Assembly (NCBI RefSeq): GCF_040712315.1
Contig: NC_134015.1
Location: 55,219,464 to 55,283,463 of the forward strand
Direction: 5' to 3'
Length of the DNA stretch: 64,000 bases
Source: Castanea sativa
Taxonomy: Eukaryota > Streptophyta > Magnoliopsida > Fagales > Fagaceae
In this document: positions 45,203-60,002 of the stretch, one piece after another
How positions within the stretch are numbered: position 1 is the stretch's first letter
How the letters are laid out: each line of letters begins with the position of its first letter
Translations under genes and position numbers: made by a program
The notes under the pieces: generated by a model
The model's database searches: none
What the model saw: the letters and a program-made list of their open reading frames with translations, nothing else
What the model was told of the DNA's origin: nothing

Positions 45203-47624
45203 TTATGTAGCTTTCCATGAAGAAAGCGGTGGGGTTTCAGAATCCTTCCAAGTTGGATTCTCATTCGTATATCTGTCACCCTTCACGACATCCTTAGCAG
45301 CAAATGATTCAAGTTCAACCATTTCTTCTGGTGTCAGTTTCACAGACAGAGCTCCAATGTTTTGGTTAAAGTTTTCAATCTTGGTGGTTCCAGGTATGGG
45401 GCACACGTCCTTTCCCTGGTGATGAACCCAAGCCAGTGCTAGCTGTGATGGGGTGCATCCCTTCCTTGCTGCCATTTCATTAACACGCTCAAATATGGTT
45501 TTGTTATGCTCCAGATTTTCAGGTTGGAACCTAGGTAGGAACTGCAAGTAGCAACTACATATATTAGCTAGCATCAGGACTGAATCATGAAACAACAATG
45601 GAGACTTTCATGGAGGAAGGGTCACTACTCATTCTGTCATTCATAAAGCCAATGATAATTATACAATAAAATACTTATTGTTATCAGCATCAAGACTTCA
45701 TCACTAAAAAAAATTTTGAGGTAGCACAATTTATAAAGGCAATGATGAATATAAAGTTTTAAAAAATTCCATAACACATCTATTTAGGTCTATAGGCATC
45801 CACAGTTGCTGTTCCCTGGCTTAATGATGAGGACAACACACCTTATTAGATTGGATTTCTTATGTAGTTGGATTAGTTCATAGATCATGCCTATGAACTT
45901 GCTAGAAAATGTGAGTTAGCTTCTAGATCCCTGTTTGTGAGGTATCTTGAAATCCATAGTGTCACCACCAGTCCTCTATCTTCAAGTAGCAAGCCTCAAT
46001 TCACCTTACTCCCTAGGCCTCAACTCACCTTACCCCCTCCTATGCCCAACACAATTAGTGCACCATTAGCTGGGGATGATAAAGGAAAAGGAGTGGTGAG
46101 TGAATCATCAAAGATAGGTTCCCACCTATAATGCTTTAAATGGCCAGGCTTTGGTCATATTGCTGTCAAATGCCCAGCTAAGGCCCTTATCCTTTATGAA
46201 GAGGAGAAAGAGAATAAAGAGGACGATATAGAAGAAGTGTATGAACCCAACATGGCTGAAATCAATGTTAGAGATGATTAATGCAAGGAAAACCTTAAAC
46301 TTGGTTGTATTCAAATGATACCATCTCACAACCCATGAGAGTGATCTAGAAAAGACAGAGTGAGGAGTCCATTTCCCATGTCAACCAATATGCATGTGAA
46401 AGTCCCAAAACTGAAAGCATGATTCCATTCTAGGAAGCCTTTAGGTACTCTCCCATTTCACCCCATGATAGGGCACTTGAGTCAATAAGAACATATAAGC
46501 ATCATGAGGTAAGAAAACAATTTCGAGAAAATGATAATCCCTATAAAATTCATGCTAGTTCAGATTACAAGAAATTTCAAGCACGGGATTTCATCATGAT
46601 TCCAAGTAAGCAGTTGCAAGCTCGTAGTACTGAATCAGTCAAAATGTTGAAACATGTTAGATCAAATGCATACATTGTTGATTTTCAAACTGATTATAAA
46701 ATGACTCCATCTTTAATAGTGAGAATTTGGCTATTTATAAAGGCCCAGCAGTTTATTACCAACCCCATGATTTTGTCCAAATCCCTATACCAGCATGTAA
46801 ATAAAATATTGATGCTATTTTAGATGAACAAGTTATTTCTACTAGGGATGGAGAAATTTAGTGGTACCTAGTTTGCTGGAAGGGATGACCAATATCGGAC
46901 TACACTTGGATCACAAGAGATGAATTGTAGCAACTTGATCTGGATTTACTAGAGTACTACGTAGAGTTATACTTGATGGGGCCAAGTCTTCCCCACTCCA
47001 GGAGGGCTTGTACCACATAATTTTTATTTAAGAGTTTTCTTTAAAATATAATTGTTGGGCTATAGGTTTTTTTTTAATTGTTATTGCATCCCACTACCCA
47101 CTAAGCCCACATCTTATAATACAAGCTACAGAATAGAGGAAGAGATAGTCAGGGTTTATTCTAAGAGGCTAAGAGGTGTTTTCCTTGGAATTAGAGCACG
47201 TACAATTGAAGAGACAATCAGATTGTTCAAGGTAAGATTTCTCTCAATTAGAAACAAGAAAAAAATTAGAATTTTATTAGGTTATTTAGAAATTTGATTT
47301 TGATCCTAAGATTTATATTCTAACATTTAGATTTTCCGCTGGATTAGATATTAGATTTGAGTCAGTGGGATTTCACGAATCATTATTTCTGTTTAAGTCT
47401 TCTATTGGATTTATACATATAATCCTAGATTGAAGTCAAACAATTCGGCCATTCTTCTTCCATTGAATTGGTGTATATATATATATATATAATGGTTAAA
47501 GAAGAAGTCAAAGAAGGGGCTACCGTCCTTCTGTTGGATTTGTGTATATATATATATAAAAAGGTTAAAGAAGAAGTCAAAGAAAGTTGCTATTGTTATT
47601 CGGTTGGATTTGTGCGGTTGGATT

Positions 47625-47694
<70 letters not shown>

Positions 47695-47742
47695 GGTTGA
47701 AGAAGAAGTCAAAGAAGGTGGCTATTATGCTTTAGTTGGATT

Positions 47743-47810
<68 letters not shown>

Positions 47811-50800
47811 GAATAGAAGAAGTCAAATAATTCGGCTGTGGTTTCTTTGCCTCTGGGACTTATGCTATGCCAGTGTGGTGTTATATATATACATATTAGG
47901 ATATTAGGATAGTTGTAAAGTTTTCTATGGTGGATATATATAATATGGCTTGTTTGGGATTATGTATATCAAATTAAACTCTAAGGCATTAGCTGCTGCC
48001 TCTGCGTTCGATAAATTCAAGGAAAACACATATTTGTTTTGGGTAGAGATACTTTGCATTAGTGCTATCATGTAGTTCAAAGAAAGTATTTTACTAGTGA
48101 GTCAGCTTTTTGTAGTTTAGTAAAATTTATATTTTGTAGAGGATATTGAGTAATTTTCATAATTGATTATAGGTCCGATTTAAGAGTGTCTTGAGGCTCT
48201 TGGAGATTATTTTAATGGATTTTCAGAGTGATTCGAGTGCGGTAAGTAATTATGCATAATATGCACAAGTTTTGCTCTTTAGGTTCTTAGAAGTTAAAGA
48301 TTTTCAAAGTTATATTTTTAAGCTTACATTTTTTAAAAAGTTTATCAAAAAGCATTTTTACACTATTGAAAGAGAAATTTTAATTGGCTTTTAAATAATG
48401 TTTTAAAAGAAATTTCGAATTTTGAATAACGTTTTGAATGTCTAAATCCCATTTAAAAGATGATTTTTAACTAAACTATTTTCTGAAAATAATTGAGTTT
48501 CAAAGTAAGTTTTCTAAAAAGATTTTTGTTCTTTAAATTGTTTCAAACCAAGTGATTTCGAAATCATGTTCTTGTTTTTTTCAAATGGTATTTAAGACGT
48601 TCCTTTTAGCAAACTGGATTTTCAAACTTATTCAAGAATTGTAAAAATATTTATATAACCTCTTGAGTTCCTATTCGTTCCCTAAGAGAGTCAAGCATCT
48701 TTTGATTTATGTTTCAATTTGATATTGCGATATTCAATATATCTTTATTATTGGAACAATTGTTAATATTGAGAAAATTATTATATGTTGTATAAACTTT
48801 ATTGTTTGTGATATGTGACTCAAAATGAGTGTTTTTAGAATTGATCAGATATATGTGTAAATCCGCTCACAGGATTGTATGTGAGGATATGTGTTGATCC
48901 CTTACCAGCAGGGGTTAGATGTTGGTATCCGCTCACAAGATTGTATGTGAGAATATGTGATGTGTATATGTGACACTGTGCTCTGATCAATTATTTGTAT
49001 GTGTTTCCAAAAGACTTTAAGATATGATTATATGTGTATTAAGTGATTCTTTACATGTTTTGAAAACTATATTGGATATTTTGAGTGAAATTGTGAAATC
49101 AAACTCGTGCTTTGCTCGACTCTATTCCGTTGTGTATTCTGTATAATTACTTACTAGATGTGTGGCTCACCCCATCAATTAATATTTTCAGATTAAAGTA
49201 TAGTTGGGAACTAGAACCTTTGGACCGCTTGTGAGGTGCAAGGTAGAGCGTGGAAGTTATAGGCGGCTTCAGTGTTACTTGAAGACTCATAAAATTTTAG
49301 TTACCTTTGTTTTGTAGTTCACATTTTATATAGTGGAGTTTATTTTCAATTTGTGGAGTTTTGAAAAGATAATTAGTTATTATTTTTTATTTATTTATTT
49401 TCCGCTTAGAACTCACAACTTTTTGGAGATTATTATAAATTGTGGATTTTAGTTATTATAAGAGGTTTATCAGAAGCATTGTTTATTTGGAGTTTTATTG
49501 AATTAAGTTTAAATAAATTATGTTTATTGAGCTAAGTAAGGTTAGCAAGTTAGTCAGGTATCTAAATTCATGTTCCATGGATTTGGGTCCTGACAGGGCT
49601 AATGAGGACAACACACCTTATTAGATTGGATTTCTTATGTAGTTGGATTAGTTTAGGATTCCATTTTATTTTGAGTTCAAATAAGGATTAGACGATTAGA
49701 TAAGGATTGGCCTTTAGATTACTATCAGTTTAGAGTTTTATGGTTTATGGACTTTTATTCTTGCAAGCTCTATATAATGGCTTCAAGTGGTTTATGTTTT
49801 ATTAGACTTTTTTTTAATAGGTAATAAAAGTTTTATTGATAGCAAAAGTGCAATGTGTTTATGATTGTAAACTCACAGCAAAGAAAATAATTCAAAAAAA
49901 AAAAAAAATCAAATCAAATAGAAACTCTAACAAAAATAAGGAAAAAAGACAAGGAAATACAATGTGTAAGACCCCAAATATGAGACCACAAGGTCCTAGC
50001 TAGCAAATTCTTCAACAGATAGATAGGTCTCTCAGTGTCCTCAAAAGTTCAAGCATTGCATTCCTTCCATACTCACCACATAAGACATGCTAGTACCATA
50101 TTCCAAAAATTTGAAGAATAATTCCCCAATCAATTCCTCCAAGTGAAAAGATGAGAGACAACTGTATTCGCTATTCGGCATCACCCACTGAACTCCAAAC
50201 AAAAGAAAAACCTCACTCCACAAAGCATAAGCAAAACTACAATGGAGTAAAAGGTAATCCACAGTTTCCTTATCACTCCGACATAGGCAACACCAATTAA
50301 CAAGAGGCAAGTTCTTTTTAACAAGGTTATCTATTGTAAGAATCCCACCCCTAGCAGCAGTCCATAAAAAGAAAGACAACCTTTTAGGTATCTTTACACA
50401 CCAAATGCTCTACCAAGGGAAAGAAACAAAAGTTGCTTTCAATAAAGAATTATAAAAGGAGTGCACATAAAAAATACCGTAAGCGATTCAGCTGCCAAAT
50501 CATAACTTCATCACCCACCCCCCTTGGAATTCTGGCAGAAACTTGCTCAAAGAAAGAGTAAAATCTCCCTATTTACCAATCATTAAACTCACGATGGAAA
50601 AGTAAGTTCCAACTACTACCTCCCCCATCTGGTGCATATAAAATCAGATCAGAAATCAGAGCATCTTGAACCACAGCATAGAAAAAAAATTCCTGATATA
50701 ACTCTTTCAAAGAAATAGGACCGCTCCAAGAGTCGTGCTAGAACCGAATGTGAATACCCTCTCCCGCTGCATACACCACATGACTGCACCTTTCCTAATG

Positions 50801-53800
50801 TTCTTCCACAACCCACAGCCATGTGTCCCTCTCACAACTCTATTGATTAATGAAATTCAGATGGGAGATTTTCCAATTCATTGGGTGCTGATTCCTAACA
50901 CCTTAGGTGTTGATGGCTAAGTTTTCTTGCTTGGTGCCAATTCCAAGCGATCCTTAAGTGCTGATTCTTAGGGTTTATCTTTTAGTTTTCTTGTTCTTTC
51001 ATTTTCTCTTAATTGTCCTGCATCACTTAATTTTCATGACTCTAAAAGATTCCAGAAGGCAGTACAGATGACATAAACCGAGGTAGGAAAATAACAATTG
51101 TAATCTAGGTATGCCAATTTATTCGGTTCAATCAGTATGATGTGCCATTAAAGTATTGGCATATATTAAAATCAGTATCTTTCAAGTAGTACGGCATCAA
51201 AAAAGTCAAACTTCTTTCATAGATGACTTACATAGATTCTAGAATTGATTATTAAAATTCTTTGGAGCAATGACAAAATAGCAACAAACAATTTGTCCAT
51301 AACCATTACATAAAAATAGTTTTCTGTAAAACGAAAAGGAGTTAAATGGGAAAATATTCTATTTCAAGAAAACTGATCTAGAAAGCGGTTAAAAAATCTT
51401 ATTATAGAGAAGAACCAAATATTCTGAATGGCTAAACGAGAAATGAGGTAGGATACAATAACAAATATACAATAGACACTTGACATCTGCACTGTGAAGT
51501 TATCAGCAAAACATTTAGACATTGAAAATCACTTGTTCAGATTATTAGATTACCTGTATACTATAACCACTAACGATGTTGGTAACAAGTCAAACTTTAT
51601 ATGCTGTATTAGTTCATTAAGAGAATCAGGCAAAGCATATAGATATTTGCAAGGTCAATCAGCATGTGAGCCAACTGAGGAGATAAAATCTCTAATAATG
51701 CACTGATGATGCTATACTGTGAAACTAAATGCATGTATATCTCACTTCGAAGCACAACATTTGAGTGATGGACGTACAAACCTTTCGGAAATCATCGTCA
51801 GTCAGATTTTCAAGAAACTTAGACCCAGATGAAAAGAACCCTCGTCCTAGAGGACTGTATGCCACAATCCCAATCCCTAGTTCCCTGAACAATTAGGAGA
51901 GTAAATTTATATTTTGAACCATAATTATTATATACCTTAAAATGCAATTGTAATTGACACCTCACCTGCAAGTAGGAATTATTTCTTCCTCCACATCTCT
52001 AGACCACAAAGACCACTCTAGCTGCACAGCAGTTATGGGATGAACCGCATGTGCCCTTCTGATTGTAGAAGCAGAGGCCTCAGATAGACCTATATACTTC
52101 ATTTTACCCTCTTCAACTAGTTTCTTGAGTTCTCCAATCTTACAATACAAAGGAGATTAGAATTAGAGGATGCTCAACAGCAAGATTTTAAAAGATGCAT
52201 AATGGGACATATTAAGAGAGAATAGAATTAATGGATGCTCAACAGCAATATTTTAAAATATGCATAATGGGAAACATTAAGAGAAAATAGTGGCAACAAA
52301 TGTAACAACTAAGCTGGCTAACAAAGAGATAACTGCAAGATAATCACTGTAACAATAGTATATTGATATGTAATTAGACTACTTAGAATATGATAAATGC
52401 CAAATTATAATGCTTGCTGATCATTATCTGACAGTCATGATAGGATAGGTTCATGGTTACATGTTCTTAGCCAAATGGTAGTTTCCTTTATTCAAAGATC
52501 TCATAAATAATTTAACAATGATGATCACTTACAGTGAAGTATGAAGCTAAATTTAAATATGCATATTGATAGTCATCATATGTCAGAATATATGACGCCT
52601 TCAGAACAATGCTCATTAATCCTTCAAAAGGGGCACAAGTAAAATATGGTGCCTTTGATCTCTCTCTCCCCAAAAGGAAATGTGAAGTCACTAAAAATAT
52701 TTATTAAATATAAAAATGAATTCAGAATTTTGATTTCTTGAATTTGCCTAGGATGCAGTCCAAAATATTAGGGATGTGGAGATACAGATAAGAATGGGGG
52801 GATGGGGTGAAGTTGTATGAAATACATTATATAGAAAACTGAAAATGAGTTCATCAAAACAAAAGCGTTAGTTGATTCCCGCATTAATTCAATATTCAGT
52901 TCAATCAATTAAAAAAAATAAAAATCATTAGTTTGATTCCCTCACTCAGTTGAATTGATTAAAGTAGAATAAAGGAGAAAATGAGGAGTTCCTAATTTGG
53001 TTTGCTTTTGTTGTCATTCATACACATGATCTTCTTCCAATACTCAAAACTATAATGGAAATGTGAAAGAAGGTTTCAGTTCTTCCAATATGAATGAGCA
53101 AAAGAGGCAAGTGAGAACAAACTTCTACTTTTTTGGCACCACAAGTATAGAATGGAGAAGGAAGTCCACACAATGTTCATGTTTAAAAAATATGAAAGTA
53201 AAAAGGCTTATAATAGTGTTCCTGAGAGATGAAACTACAAAAAGGAGAGTGTAACAAAGTGTGGCTAAATATCCTGCACTCTTTTTTTCTGAATGACATT
53301 CTTTAAGTCTCGGATCTTCATTCAAATCTTAATATGGCATTTCACTGAGACAGGATATGACTCCAACGGGGACTTTTAAAATCAGAAGACAAAATCAGCT
53401 CCACTCTAAATGGAATCCGAACAGATTCTGCTCATGTTGTTCAAATAATTATCAGGAAATAGACAATGAAAAAAAAAAGATAATAGGCTGAATTTCTGTA
53501 AAAGGGGATTTCTCTACTGCCAACATTTCTGGTTCTATTTCTGAATTGAATGCATACACTCTATTTCCACCAGCTATTGTTTGGAAAAATCCAATTGAAC
53601 AAAAATTTTACAAAGCAAAAGAGTTAGATTAACACTTAATAAGCCATGACATTGCAATTAATAAGCCAACCCTGCCGCCATAGACATTTGCCTCAACTTA
53701 GGAGTTACTACATTACTTTATCTAAAAATGGAGTGACCCTTGTAAGCTAGAAAGAACTTTGAAAGGAACAAAGCACAGTAGACTAGAATATTTGGGAACA

Positions 53801-55348
53801 AATATTGTATAATATAATAATGCTTAATGGAATCATTTTTGATATAATAATGAAAAGACAAATGGAGATAGTACTATATATATATATATATATATGCAGA
53901 ATTGTTGATAGAAATTAATTTCAGGGGACATTAAAAAAGCACAAGACTACTACTTAATGTTTGTATTGTGTGGGAGGCAAGGGCTGGATTACAAGTCTCT
54001 AAGAATGAGACTCACACACATATACATTTAGATTTAGATTATGATAAAGTAAAATTTTTATCTTGTATAAAAAATTAAAAAAAAGACTTCATATCTGAAT
54101 CTGATATGAATTAACTAACCGTGACTTCAATGGGAATGCGGGTGTCAATACGATGCTGATAGTAGAGATCAATACAATCAATATTGAGGCGCTTCAAACT
54201 GGCCTCACAAGCTGCTCTCACATACGCTGGATCGCCACGGATTTCCCTCTTCCCATCCGCAAAGCTAACACCAAACTTTGTTGCCAATTCCACCTTCTCT
54301 CTTACCCCTCCCTTCAAAGCCTGCAGCAAACACCCATGAGTATGACCCAACCCACGCCAAAAATGGAAACTAAAGGCCTAACATTGTACGTGATCATCTA
54401 AAATATCTGTGATCATCTAAAATTTTTTAGGCCTACCATAATCAAATTTTGGACAAAATTTGGCAATAAACTTAGTTGTAAACTAAGATTATAACTCTAC
54501 TCAATATTTTTTTTTAATTGTACATGAATTTTGACAAATCCCTAAGGGGATACATTTTTTTATTTATATCTTTCATATTTGCAAAATTTCAAGAAGATCA
54601 AAAATTAATAATTATGTCATCAATCAAATTTTTAAATTTTGAATTTTTGTAGTTTAAAATTATACATAAAAGATAAATTTATGATTGATATGAAATTTGA
54701 CATGCATTTTAAGAATATAAATATTAAAGAACGTGTAATTTAACAATTAAATTTTCAAAATTGACCATGTTAATTTATTTAATGAGAGTTGTAGGCTTGT
54801 AGCGTTAGACTTTAGTCCCTTAACAATATGTTAGATCCTTACAAACAAAAAGAAAAACCCCAATAAAATTTTTATCTAACTAAAATTTTGATAGAGATAT
54901 AACTTGTAACATAGGTAATGAGACTATTATGCAAAAATTTCAAAATAAAAAAATTTATAAAAAGAAATTGTAAGACTTTATGAATTTGTGTGAGTGTATA
55001 TGTTTTCTTTTTTGGGGTAAATATATGAAGTTTTCTTTTAATTAAATTTTGTGTAATTTAAGTTTCTTAATTACTACTCGAAAAATATTCCTGGATCCAC
55101 CAATGCTAGTAATACAACATTTTAATGAGTACCTTTCCAAGGAGGATTTCATTGGTGAAGGGGCCATAGATGTCGGAGGTGTCGAGGAAGGTGACACCAG
55201 TGTGGATGGCATGATGGATGAGAGAGATCATGTCTTCATCAGGCTTTGGAGGACCATAGAAGGCTGACATTCCCATGCACCCTAAACCTTGTGCAGACAC
55301 CTCCAGTCCCTGTGAACCCAGCTTTATTCTCTCTACTCTTCCACCCAT
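45203..55348 (-). CDS. NADP-dependent aldo-keto reductase (perakine reductase / auxin-induced PCNT115-like)
   Basis: Five exons on the minus strand join in frame to 343 codons plus stop: 55348-55133, 54320-54120, 52138-51966, 51884-51782 and 45541-45203. All introns are GT-AG. The product starts [20 protein letters not shown] and carries the AKR tetrad: D56 and Y61 ([10 protein letters not shown]), K87 (LATKFG) and H128 (YYQHR). [16 protein letters not shown] and [13 protein letters not shown] follow, then [10 protein letters not shown], and the cofactor-binding [15 protein letters not shown] near the C-terminus. Length and exon pattern fit the family, whose members reduce aldehydes in the cytosol with NADPH. 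The start MGGR was chosen as the family-like N-terminus; an upstream in-frame ATG at 55381 would add 11 Lys-rich residues. The last intron (45542-51781, 6.24 kb) is packed with retroelement remnants. I cannot say which substrate is used. Confidence 0.92.
47062..49595 (+). mobile_element. 2.5-kb solo-LTR-like insertion inside the chromovirus 3' LTR
   Basis: GGGCT occurs on both sides (47057-47061 and 49596-49600). Removing 47062-49595 plus one GGGCT restores a continuous LTR start (TGTTGGGCTAATGAGG) that matches the 5' stub. The insert ends GGGTCCTGACA, a common end of long chromovirus LTRs, and has 'tggctcaccccatcaa' near 49162, also LTR-like. It starts ATAGG instead of TG, so the left end may have mutated. 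It has no coding capacity. It contains the (TA)n composite repeat at 47469-47808. Confidence 0.6.
47469..47820 (+). repeat. Composite repeat: ~50-bp unit alternating with growing (TA)n tracts
   Basis: The unit 'gttaaagaagaagtcaaaga' ending in 'gttggatttgtgtata' recurs three to four times, each time followed by a TA tract. The tracts are about 20, 20, 60 and 60 bp long. The TA tracts generate a spurious ORF of alternating Tyr and Ile. Confidence 0.8.
49808..50845 (-). mobile_element. 5'-truncated LINE fragment
   Basis: On the minus strand, a tail (T-run at 49808-49816) is preceded by an ORF (50379-50041) for a zf-RVT domain: [19 protein letters not shown], then [18 protein letters not shown]. 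This is the C-terminal zinc-binding region of plant LINE ORF2. The rest of the LINE is missing on the 5' side, as usual for these elements. It sits inside the chromovirus 3' LTR. Confidence 0.72.
52155..52290. repeat. Two-copy tandem repeat (~66 bp) in reductase intron 2
   Basis: Two units each contain 'ggatgctcaacagcaa', an A/T run, 'gcataatggga' and 'attaagaga'. They begin near 52155 and 52221 and differ by a few bases. Confidence 0.65.
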
Positions 55349-55388
55349 TATTAATTCTTTGCTTTTTTTTTTCTTCAACAATCAACTT

Positions 55389-55440
55389 CTTCTTGGCTGC
55401 CTTTTAGCCAAGAAGATAGAAATATATATACACATATATA
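55389..55440 (-). promoter_or_regulatory. Putative TATA region and 5' UTR hairpin of the reductase gene
   Basis: On the minus strand alternating TATATA sequence at 55440-55422 lies about 75-90 bp upstream of the ATG at 55348. Just downstream a 10-bp inverted repeat (55415-55406 and 55398-55389, arms CTTCTTGGCT/AGCCAAGAAG with a 7-nt loop) would form a hairpin in the 5' UTR. Whether either is used is unknown. Confidence 0.35.
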
Positions 55441-55481
55441 GCATATCATATGCTGGCTTAATTATCAAAATGCTGGCGTAA

Positions 55482-55970
55482 GGACATACGTTTTCTTTGG
55501 GTAACTATTCCCCCACTTATCGAGGGATTGAGTTTTAAAGTTGAAAAAAATAAATAAAAAATTCAACCATTAAATATTAAAAAAATGAATAAAAGTAAAA
55601 AGGAAAACGACAAAAAAAATAAAGGAGATTAAAAAAAGGAAAAGGACAAAAAAAAAACTATAGAAGGAAATTAAAAAAAATACAGTTGACACGTAATAAA
55701 AAAAGACAAAACCTGTAAAAAAATGACAAAACGGAAAAGAAAGCAAGAAAAAAAAAAAGAAAAGGAAAAGGACTATAAACAGTACGTAGCACGTTAATGG
55801 AGGGGAGTTTTTTGTCCAAACATTACTATTTTGTTTTTTCTTTATTTCGCTTAATTTTTAATGTGGCCTTAAAAAGAAACACTTAGATTTATTATTTATT
55901 TTCTTTCTTTTTCCACCAAACCAAACTTACTCAAAAAAATTTCATTTTCTATTTTCTCTCTGTGCTTTCC
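55482..55970. other. A-rich upstream flank of the reductase gene
   Basis: On the plus strand the stretch 55530-55790 is dominated by runs of A. No gene or clear promoter element beyond the TATA region is visible. Confidence 0.45.
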
Positions 55971-58602
<2,632 letters not shown>

Positions 58603-58818
58603 TAGTCACAACAAAAAACCCAACAAAGGTGTTACCTTCAAAGAACAAAACACACATTCACAAGGAAGGGACAACCTATTCTACAGCTTAAGAGAAGATG
58701 GCTAGAGCCAAAACTTTCCTAGCGACAGAGAAACCTATATAAGGGGACCTCGTGCCCCCATCTCATTTGTTTTGGCATTGGAGTAATCGGGTCCCCATTG
58801 CATTTACTTTGGGGTTGG
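58603..58818 (-). mobile_element. 5'-end fragment of the L1-type LINE, cut by Tat element 2
   Basis: This stretch matches 43783-43994, the 5' UTR of the complete LINE, nearly base for base ('cagcgacagagaaacct'-type core, then 'catttgctttggcattgg'), with about 10% differences and a small deletion. It is on the same strand. On the right it is cut exactly at the LTR of Tat element 2. On the left the LINE resemblance ends without ORF1. LINE fragments normally keep the 3' end, so a 5'-only piece is unusual. Confidence 0.8.
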
Positions 58819-59495
58819 TGTAAGTGCACAATTGCACCTATACCCAAAGACAATCACGGGCTCAGGCCCAATGAGCCTTAAACAATAAAATTTGTAGAGC
58901 GTGGGCTTAGAACCTAGGTTAGGAGTACTGGGAGCTTAACAACAGGCTTTTGTAAGTAAATACAGGTGAAAAACAAATGATAGTTGCAAATGAATCTCCT
59001 CGGACTTGAGCCGAGGACTACTTCTTTATTATTTCTCTTTCTTCTTTCAAGATTACAATTTTTTCCTCCTCTTTCTTTGTCTCACCCCCCCCCCCCTTTT
59101 ATACTTCCTTCCTTGATACTTTTTGAATAGTGGCTAGAAGTTTCCCCCCTCACTGTTCAGGGGTCACCTCCCCATTAATGCGGCCAGGGAGGTAGGTGCA
59201 GAGCCTTTAATGCGGAGGTGGCAGCCTTTGCTCTTGATATTTTCTTTAATACTGGTGCATCTAGAAGATTCAGGATGTCCCCCTTTAACCACCAGTCTTT
59301 CCAGAGTTGTGCCTCGACCTTCATAATGAAGTTTTGAGTTCTCTTGAATCTGTCCGAGGAGAAGCTTTCCCTCGGCTGTATCCTCGGACCCTCGGCGTAT
59401 GGGCCAACTCATAGAGTTTAATCCTGGAGCAGGTCGGCCCTCCATGTTACAGCCCAAAGGCTCATATGCCCATTTGGGTCCTTTTATTCCCCACA
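58819..59495 (-). repeat. 3' LTR of Tat element 2
   Basis: 677 bp. Read on the minus strand it runs from TGTGGGGAATAAAAGG to GTGCACTTACA. The last ~75 bp (TTGGGCCTGAGCCC..., GTGCACTTACA) are close to the LTR of element 1, while much of U3 is different. It contains a C-run of 12 at about 59084. The left flank is GTTGG (58814-58818); the matching target duplicate would lie outside the window. Confidence 0.88.
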
Positions 59496-60002
59496 ATAGC
59501 CCCTCAAAACTCTATTTTTCATCATCCGAGGAGAAAAATAGGGTTTTGATTCAACGAACACTTCCTCCACACTTTCTGTAAATAACCACACGTGTGAAAA
59601 CCGTTTTGCGTTCCGGAGGGTGACACTTGGCGGTTTTATTTTCAAAAACGCGCGTATTTATTACTGTAAGTTATACCTTGTCCCCCACGTTCAACGGTGA
59701 AATGAGCATCAACCGGTCCTTGTTATTCCATGAAAATTTGGGCGGGACAAATATAATTTCGAGGCCGCTTTCCGCACACCGCGACGCTTCGAGAACCTGC
59801 GCCTTCATTTAATTCATCAGGGACTAATCCCATCAAAACATCAGTAAACATACTTTACCTGCAGAAAACCGTGGAAATTTGCACAACTTGAGATTCGTAA
59901 GTTTTTTATTCTTCTTTTCTTAACATTTTCTCCTCGGATCTTGTCCTCGGCTATCCTTGTAGACATTTTTCCTTTTAGAGTTTAGTCTTTCGTCCCTCCC
60001 TG

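Larger units (their letters stand above)
45810..51015 (+). mobile_element. Deleted chromovirus (Ty3/gypsy) in the last intron of the reductase gene, itself interrupted
   Basis: A 5' LTR stub (45810-45880, TGTTCCCTGG...) shares about 50 nearly identical bases with the 3' LTR ('gaggacaacacaccttatta' at 45831 and 49605). Between them are a gag end (45900-46330) with a zinc knuckle [15 protein letters not shown], whose second Cys is Trp, an integrase C-terminus (about 46500-46760, [20 protein letters not shown]) and a chromodomain remnant (about 46855-46930, VCWKG and [12 protein letters not shown]). Most of pol is deleted. The 3' LTR starts TGTTGGGCT at 47053 and is split by a 2.5-kb insertion. 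It resumes at 49601, is split again by a LINE fragment and appears to end near 51015. Confidence 0.65.

Noticed and set aside
47468..47809. 113-codon ORF on the plus strand
   Set aside because: Mostly alternating Tyr-Ile from (TA)n tracts in a composite repeat.
45203..55348. Two separate aldo-keto reductase pseudogene fragments (exon 5 far from the rest)
   Set aside because: Exon 4 and exon 5 join in frame with intact GT and AG sites, and the total of 343 codons is the normal family length, so one gene with a long intron is the better reading.
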